Below, in pieces: positions 6,518 through 9,942 of a stretch of 9,942 bases of DNA; positions within the stretch are counted from its first letter, which is position 1; the number at the start of each line of letters is the position of its first letter. The stretch lies in contig NZ_DAVG01000087.1 of NCBI RefSeq assembly GCF_002505485.1, forward strand, positions 1 through 9,942. The letters run 5' to 3'. The notes below the pieces were generated by a model that was given only the letters and a program-made list of their open reading frames with translations, had not been told where the DNA came from and ran no database searches. Position numbers and translations under genes: made by a program. This stretch comes from Methanosarcina sp. UBA5 (lineage in GTDB: Archaea > Halobacteriota > Methanosarcinia > Methanosarcinales > Methanosarcinaceae).

Positions 6518-6766
6518 GAAATGTACAGAAAGCAAAAAGGCACCTAATATAAAGAAAATAAAAATAAAACAATCAATAAAGCTAAAAAGATAAAACTAAG
6601 CAACAAAAGCAAAAATAATGCATAAAAGTAAATCACGGCTTGTTTGAACCGAAACTGAAGGCTGAGTCCGAATAGAACAGGAAATTTCTGATAAAATGGA
6701 AATTTCGAATAAAGCGGAAAAGACCGAATAAAACCAAATAACTAACCAGAAGAGGTATTTAGGAAT
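6518..6766 (+). other. A-rich leader region upstream of the PASTA gene
   Basis: About 250 bases with strong A excess on the plus strand and no gene beyond ORFs of 8-11 codons. GAAATTTC occurs twice, at 6681-6688 and 6699-6706, 18 bases apart. It ends in the ribosome binding site AGAGGT (6751-6756) and AGGA (6761-6764) before the ATG at 6767. Confidence 0.45.
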
Positions 6767-7267
6767 ATGGAAGTAAAACTTGAACAGCGTTTAACTGAGC
6801 TCAGGGCAGAATATGAATCAGGGCAGAAAATTCTCAAAGACATCGAGTTAAAGCTTGCAGAGCTCGAAAACCGGAAAAAGAGTTTGAATGAGACTCTCCT
6901 TCGCATTAGCGGAGCAATTGAATTACTTGAAGAGGTGCTGGAAGGAAAAGAAGGCGCAGAGAGACCAGAAGCCAGAACAGGGCCAAGAACTATCACAGGA
7001 AACGTAGAGGTTCCGAATGTTATAAGACAGCCCCTTGAAAAAGCTATTAAAACTCTGGAAGAAGCCGGGCTTACCGCAGGAGAGATCGTTGAGCAAAAAG
7101 GAGTTCTTCCCGTAGGAGTTATGGCAGGAGATATTCTCAGGCAGGAACCGAAACCAGGCACGAAGTCCCCAGCTGGATCAGCCGTAAAGCTTGTAGTTGC
7201 AGTAAAAGGCAAACTCTTGCCACCTAATAAATACTCATTGTGCGACTCTTTTTCCGACCGTATCTGA
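6767..7267 (+). CDS. Coiled-coil protein with one PASTA domain
   Basis: A 166-residue soluble protein. Residues 1-60 are a charged heptad-like helix (L-E-Q-R-L-T-E-L-R, L-K-L-A-E-L-E-N-R-K-K-S-L), likely a coiled coil. Residues about 78-148 form a PASTA domain: V-P-N-V-I then A-I-K-T-L-E-E-A-G-L-T-A-G, I-L-R-Q-E-P-K-P-G-T, and V-K-L-V-V-A-V-K-G. In bacteria PASTA domains sit outside the cell on Ser/Thr kinases and penicillin-binding proteins and sense peptidoglycan. Here there is no signal peptide, membrane helix or kinase, so the domain is probably cytoplasmic and serves another binding role. The start is supported by AGAGGT ten bases upstream. It is closely followed by the TPR gene and probably co-transcribed with it. 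The last 18 residues look unlike PASTA and may be a variable tail. Confidence 0.85.
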   Translation: MEVKLEQRLTELRAEYESGQKILKDIELKLAELENRKKSLNETLLRISGAIELLEEVLEGKEGAERPEARTGPRTITGNVEVPNVIRQPLEKAIKTLEEAGLTAGEIVEQKGVLPVGVMAGDILRQEPKPGTKSPAGSAVKLVVAVKGKLLPPNKYSLCDSFSDRI

Positions 7268-7276
7268 ACAAGGTAA

Positions 7277-7283
7277 AGGAGGG
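7277..7283 (+). promoter_or_regulatory. Strong Shine-Dalgarno site for the TPR gene, followed by ACG
   Basis: AGGAGGG lies ten bases after the PASTA stop. The expected start, seven bases after GGAGG, is ACG at 7290-7292, in the TPR frame. No ATG, GTG or TTG occurs in that frame between 7206 and 7394. This argues that the original start was here and has become, or always was, ACG. Confidence 0.6.
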
Positions 7284-7289
7284 TTTAAA

Positions 7290-7394
7290 ACGGAGACTTA
7301 TTCTTCTAGAATAAACAGTTCCCAAAATGAACTTCGGGAACACTGCAGGGCAGCAATTTCAGCCTTTTCCGCGCTTGAGCATTCCGGGATTCAG
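7290..7394 (+). other. Likely N-terminal extension of the TPR protein
   Basis: These 35 codons are in frame with the TPR gene, without stops, and read as a normal helical protein segment (R-I-N-S-S-Q-N-E-L-R-E-H-C-R-A-A-I-S-A-F, then E-H-S-G-I-Q before M-A-Q-R at 7395). With the strong ribosome binding site upstream they probably belong to the gene, giving about 442 residues from the ACG at 7290. Confidence 0.5.
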
Positions 7395-8618
7395 ATGGCC
7401 CAGAGGCTCTGCCTGGAAAAATTCCTATATGAGTGTCAGGGCGTTTCAATGGTCTTATGGCACAATAAAGATCGAAAACTCGGGAAACAACTCAGATCTA
7501 TATTTTCAATCTCTAACAATTTCCCTCTTTCTTCAGCAGCCTTTTCCGGGCTCAGAGCCGTGATTAAAGGAATGGAGAAAGAGAGAATGGCAGGAATAGG
7601 AAAAACTGAAGGAACAGAGAATACTGACGGAACAGAAAAAACTGGAGAAACGGAAAATAATAGAGAAACAGAAAATACTCCAGAAATAGAAAATACTCCA
7701 GAAATAGAAAAAACTTTCAGGAACAAAAAAAAGCAAGGTACACAGGGAGAAGAACTTGATCAAGGGAAATCGACAGTCTTCTTATATAATACAGAAGCAA
7801 AAAAACTTACATTTCATGGGAATGACTATGAAATCCTGCCTCTTTTCCTGGCTGTAAGAGACCTTTATACTTCCCTGCAGTTTTTCGAAGAACTTCAGGC
7901 CTGTGCTGAGCGGCTTGAGAAGGATCCACAGGACGCAACAGCTCTCTTTCAGAAGGCCGTGCTCATGTATAAGGCCAGGCGGTTCGAAACTGCCTTGCAA
8001 CTTACTGCAAAGGTTCTGAAAATTATTCCTGACGATCACAGGGTCTGGTATAACCGGGGCGTCATTCTCTCGGAGCTGGGCAGGCTTAAAGAAGCGATTG
8101 AGGCTTATAACAAGACAATTGAGCTTGAACCGGGTTTTGAAGTTGCTTGGGACAACAAGGGAGTTGTTCTTGCAAGGCTTGGCAGATTTGAAGAAGCTCT
8201 CCAGGCATATGAAGAAATTCTCTTGAGATATCCCGAATATGCTGAAGCCTGGGCAGGTAAAGGCTCGATCCTTTCAATTCTCGGCAGAGAAGAAGAAGCT
8301 CTTGAAGCTTACAGTTGCGCCCTTCGAATAAGGCCCGATTACCTTGAAGCCCTTACCTCTACCGGAAGCCTGCTTTCCAGCCTGGGCAGGTACGAGGAAG
8401 CCCTGAAGATTTACGATAAGGCGCTTCAGCTCGCCCCTACAGAACCCCGTCTCTGGGCAGCCAGGGGTTTCGTCCTTTCGGGAATGGATAAACAGGAGGA
8501 AGCACTGGAGAATTGCAATCGGGCCCTGGAATTGAAACCTGGCTTCGTTCCTGCGCTTGAAACAAAGGTAAAAATCCTTTCGGAAATCGGTAGACAGAAG
8601 GCCAGATCCTCTCAGTAA
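7395..8618 (+). CDS. Tetratricopeptide-repeat protein
   Basis: 407 residues from the first ATG. Residues 1-65 are helical; 71-106 are a hydrophilic spacer of six hexapeptide repeats (T-x-E-T-E-N type); 181-384 are six consecutive 34-residue TPR units, with a partial seventh at 385-400. Typical TPR residues are clear, for example W-Y-N-R-G-V-I-L-S-E-L-G-R-L-K-E-A-I-E-A-Y at 218-238 and A-L-x-L-x-P at unit ends. TPR solenoids bind other proteins; no enzyme domain, signal peptide or membrane helix is present, so a cytoplasmic scaffold is most likely. It follows the PASTA gene by 127 bases from the first ATG, or by about 22 bases if translation begins at the ACG at 7290 behind the strong ribosome binding site. 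That close spacing suggests one operon and perhaps a physical partnership. The true N-terminus is uncertain. Confidence 0.88.
   Translation: MAQRLCLEKFLYECQGVSMVLWHNKDRKLGKQLRSIFSISNNFPLSSAAFSGLRAVIKGMEKERMAGIGKTEGTENTDGTEKTGETENNRETENTPEIENTPEIEKTFRNKKKQGTQGEELDQGKSTVFLYNTEAKKLTFHGNDYEILPLFLAVRDLYTSLQFFEELQACAERLEKDPQDATALFQKAVLMYKARRFETALQLTAKVLKIIPDDHRVWYNRGVILSELGRLKEAIEAYNKTIELEPGFEVAWDNKGVVLARLGRFEEALQAYEEILLRYPEYAEAWAGKGSILSILGREEEALEAYSCALRIRPDYLEALTSTGSLLSSLGRYEEALKIYDKALQLAPTEPRLWAARGFVLSGMDKQEEALENCNRALELKPGFVPALETKVKILSEIGRQKARSSQ
7605..7712 (+). repeat. Six 18-bp tandem repeats inside the TPR gene
   Basis: Units at 7605, 7623, 7641, 7659, 7677 and 7695 follow ACT-NNN-GAA-ACA-GAA-AAT and encode T-x-(E/G)-(T/I)-E-(N/K). 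Units five and six differ only in the last base. The length is a multiple of three, so copy number could vary without breaking the gene. Confidence 0.85.
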
Positions 8619-8628
8619 CTTCTCTCTT

Positions 8629-8702
8629 CGGATTTTTCTTCCGTCTTTTTTTATATATTATTCAGCATTTATTTTCTTCTGTTTTTCTCCAGTCGTTTTT
8701 TT
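8629..8702 (+). terminator. T-rich tracts ending the PASTA/TPR unit
   Basis: Just after the TAA (8616-8618) come a short stem CGGA/TCCG (8629-8632 and 8640-8643), a T7 run (8646-8652) and further T-runs up to about 8702. Archaeal transcription ends at such U-tracts with or without a hairpin. Confidence 0.5.
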
Positions 8703-8792
8703 ATATTTTTCTATAGCAATTGTTTATTATATTTTTCCTGTCCTTTTCGTTTATATCGCCCTGCCAGAAAGCATCCATAAGAGACACAATGC

Positions 8793-9155
8793 TCAAGAGA
8801 TTGAAATTCCCTTTATTCTTTTCGATCGAACCGTAAGCTGGTCAATTCTCGAATTATAGGCTATCTCGTATCCCCTGTAAGTGTCACCTTTAAAGTGTCA
8901 CCTTTAAATTCTGGAGTTTCTGCAAATATCAAGGCTTTTCACTGCCTGAAAAATCATTGACAACTGCCGTATATCGTCGCTTATAAGTCCATACAAAATA
9001 GACATAAGCATCAATGACCCCCATGTGGTCTTTGTCAGTTCTCTTAAGTGATTCTCCCCTCCGAAGACAACCCGCTTTTCAAGCGTATTAGTAGAAGGCA
9101 TCGTGTAGTCACACACAGTTTGAGTTACTTTATCAAAAAATGTACAACTGAGCAC
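8793..9155 (-). pseudogene. Unidentified coding remnant with frameshifts
   Basis: Protein-like sequence is spread over the minus frames. From GTG 9155: D-Y-T-M-P-S-T-N-T-L-E-K-R-V-V-F-G-G-E-N-H. Then, in a second frame (9078-8932): D-H-M-G-V-I-D-A-Y-V-Y-F-V-W-T-Y-K-R-R-Y-T, and D-F-S-G-S-E-K. Then, in a third (from 8935): A-L-I-F-A-E-T-P-E-F-K-G-D-T. After one copy of a 14-bp tandem duplication is removed, this continues Y-R-G-Y-E-I-A-Y-N-S-R-I-D-Q-L to TGA 8793-8795. The joined reading looks like one protein broken by two small indels and the duplication, but no family is recognised. The alternative is a single intact 83-residue ORF at 8904-9155; it has no recognisable domain either. The frame reconstruction is inference. 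Confidence 0.35.
8881..8908. repeat. 14-bp perfect tandem duplication
   Basis: GTGTCACCTTTAAA occurs at 8881-8894 and again at 8895-8908. Length 14 shifts the reading frame; collapsing it joins two open minus-strand segments (see the coding remnant). Confidence 0.93.
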
Positions 9156-9263
9156 ACCGATCTGATAAATACTAATCGAATTTTCAAGAAGTTTGTGTTA
9201 TGAATGTTTTGTAAAGACATAAAAAACCTCAACGCGATAGTTTAGAATCGAACCTAACTAAAC

Positions 9264-9312
9264 GGACCTGCATCGCTGCATAGCCGTATGCTGTCTCAGC
9301 AGTGTTTTGTCC
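9264..9312. repeat. Nested hairpin of unknown role
   Basis: GGACCTGC (9264-9271) pairs with GCAG (9299-9302) and GTCC (9309-9312), the latter after a 6-base bulge. Inside, GCATA (9278-9282) pairs with TATGC (9287-9291) around the tetraloop GCCG. On the minus strand it lies between a D-arm-like GCTCAAGTGGTA (9325-9336) and a T-loop-like GGTTCGATTC (9245-9254), but no matching acceptor stem is seen. Confidence 0.4.
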
Positions 9313-9380
9313 AAATTATGAATTTACCACTTGAGCGAACATAGCAGATTATGAGCTTATGATCCGCTGGTGTCAGTCAA

Positions 9381-9394
9381 TTCACAATTGTGAA
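9381..9394. promoter_or_regulatory. 14-bp perfect palindrome, operator-like
   Basis: TTCACAATTGTGAA is fully self-complementary, a form typical of dimeric regulator sites. About 20 bases earlier lies a 24-base imperfect palindrome (9344-9367). No adjacent gene start is identified for it to control. Confidence 0.35.
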
Positions 9395-9712
9395 CTTATA
9401 ACCATAATTACATTTGTTAATATTTAAACCTCTTTTTTCGGGCAAAATGCGCCTGAAAAGTCTTCGCTCTTCATCGTGTAAAAATCACTTTGTCAACATG
9501 TGAGTAATAGAAAAATATAGAAAAATAACAGAAAAACAATAGAAAATGAAAAACCACGCAAGAAAAAGGTAACAGATAGATTCATGTTGATATTAAGAGA
9601 AAGTGAATACTATAGGGAAATACCTTCCTAGCCCGAAGAATGCTTCTATTAATCTAGAAAACAATACAAGAGAGTGAATAGCATGTACGAGCCAGAAAGG
9701 TTGGAATGTTTT

Positions 9713-9942
9713 TCAAAGTTTAAGGACTTTTGCTGCTTTCATAGCATTGAAAACCATAGTTTCGGTATCCATTTTTTTTTCCTCAAGTACGATAAGGTCG
9801 TAATTTGCTCCTATTTCAGGCCGCTCAGGCACAGCAGTGCAACTGCCTGCTGGTTGACTGGAAATATCATAGGTCCCAATTTTGCGGGCAATGTCTATGA
9901 TCTCGGTTTTATCAAAGGCGATCAAAGGATGATAAATAGGGA
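9713..9942 (-). CDS. thiI: ThiI-type tRNA sulfurtransferase, C-terminal part (partial)
   Basis: The frame is open from the window edge to TGA at 9713-9715; the gene's 5' part lies beyond base 9942. The protein reads I-Y-H-P-L-I-A-F-D-K-T-E-I-I-D-I-A-R-K-I-G-T-Y and then Q-P-A-G-S-C-T-A-V-P-E-R-P, characteristic of the end of the ThiI PP-loop domain. ThiI activates tRNA U8 with ATP and inserts sulfur to give 4-thiouridine, and in some organisms supplies sulfur for thiamine. The protein stops about 45 residues after the Q-P-A-G-S-C motif, without a rhodanese domain, as in archaeal forms. The single Cys here aligns with the region of the functional cysteine, but upstream residues are not visible. 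A run of nine T at 9772-9780 encodes E-E-K-K. Confidence 0.85.
   Translation of the reverse strand, partial: PIYHPLIAFDKTEIIDIARKIGTYDISSQPAGSCTAVPERPEIGANYDLIVLEEKKMDTETMVFNAMKAAKVLKL

Larger units (their letters stand above)
9156..9712. other. Gene-free spacer with palindromes and A-rich run
   Basis: No supported gene. It holds a structured cluster at 9264-9394, a hairpin at 9435-9459 (TTTTCGGGC pairing with GCCTGAAAA through one G-T pair, 7-base loop) and an A-rich run at about 9507-9555 with repeated ATAGAAAA. An ATG frame starting near 9682 only overlaps thiI on the other strand and was not accepted. Confidence 0.5.

Noticed and set aside
6742..7212. 156-codon minus-strand frame opposite the PASTA gene
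   Set aside because: It is the antisense of a gene with clear domain structure; Ser/Thr/Pro-rich mirror composition.
9229..9345. Functional tRNA gene on the minus strand
   Set aside because: D-arm and T-loop-like pieces are present, but no acceptor stem pairs and the T stem has a mismatch or an extra five bases; kept only as an odd structure.
9682..9942. Plus-strand frame from ATG near 9682 across the window end
   Set aside because: It lies opposite the clearly recognisable ThiI C-terminus and has no domain of its own.

Overview
The window looks like a chromosomal stretch from a methanogenic archaeon of the Methanosarcina type. This is inferred from gene content, not from a marker gene. Supporting features are a secreted LVIVD/PKD surface protein ending in a PEF-CTERM (archaeosortase-type) tail, an archaeal TctA/DUF112-like membrane protein, a soluble PASTA protein beside a TPR protein, a ThiI C-terminus ending in AVPERP-type sequence without a rhodanese extension, moderate-to-low GC, long AT-rich intergenic regions and Shine-Dalgarno sites on several genes.

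Layout. Bases 2-175 are the 3' end of a hydantoinase/oxoprolinase B-type gene; its last codons and stop lie inside a 40-bp tandem duplication. Bases 514-1064 hold a decayed pirin gene with no start codon, a frameshift, an in-frame TAA and a lost C-terminus. Bases 1128-1397 encode a small, highly charged protein built of 19-residue repeats, followed by a terminator-like hairpin. Bases 1490-1775 are non-coding but dense in hairpins, including three copies of a TGAGG...CCTCA element. Bases 1776-2383 are AT-rich and apparently gene-free. Two very short ORFs (2384-2476 and 2494-2556) precede the largest gene.

Bases 2556-4832 encode a 758-residue exported protein: a signal peptide, 14 LVIVD blades (two seven-bladed propellers), a PKD domain, an acidic linker and a PEF-CTERM anchor. 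Bases 4968-6368 encode a multi-spanning TctA/DUF112-like permease. After a roughly 400-base AT-rich leader region come a coiled-coil/PASTA protein (6767-7267) and a TPR protein (7395-8618), probably one transcription unit. The TPR reading frame and a good ribosome binding site point to a start upstream of its first ATG, where an ACG now stands. T-rich tracts follow the TPR gene.

Bases 8793-9155 on the minus strand carry an unidentified, apparently frameshifted coding remnant interrupted by a 14-bp tandem duplication. Bases 9156-9712 contain palindromes and A-rich sequence but no convincing gene. The window ends in the 3' part of a minus-strand thiI gene.

No CRISPR array, rRNA, intact tRNA or intact insertion sequence is visible. 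The region reads as an accessory stretch: one surface protein, one transporter and one PASTA/TPR pair separated by decaying genes and structured spacers.
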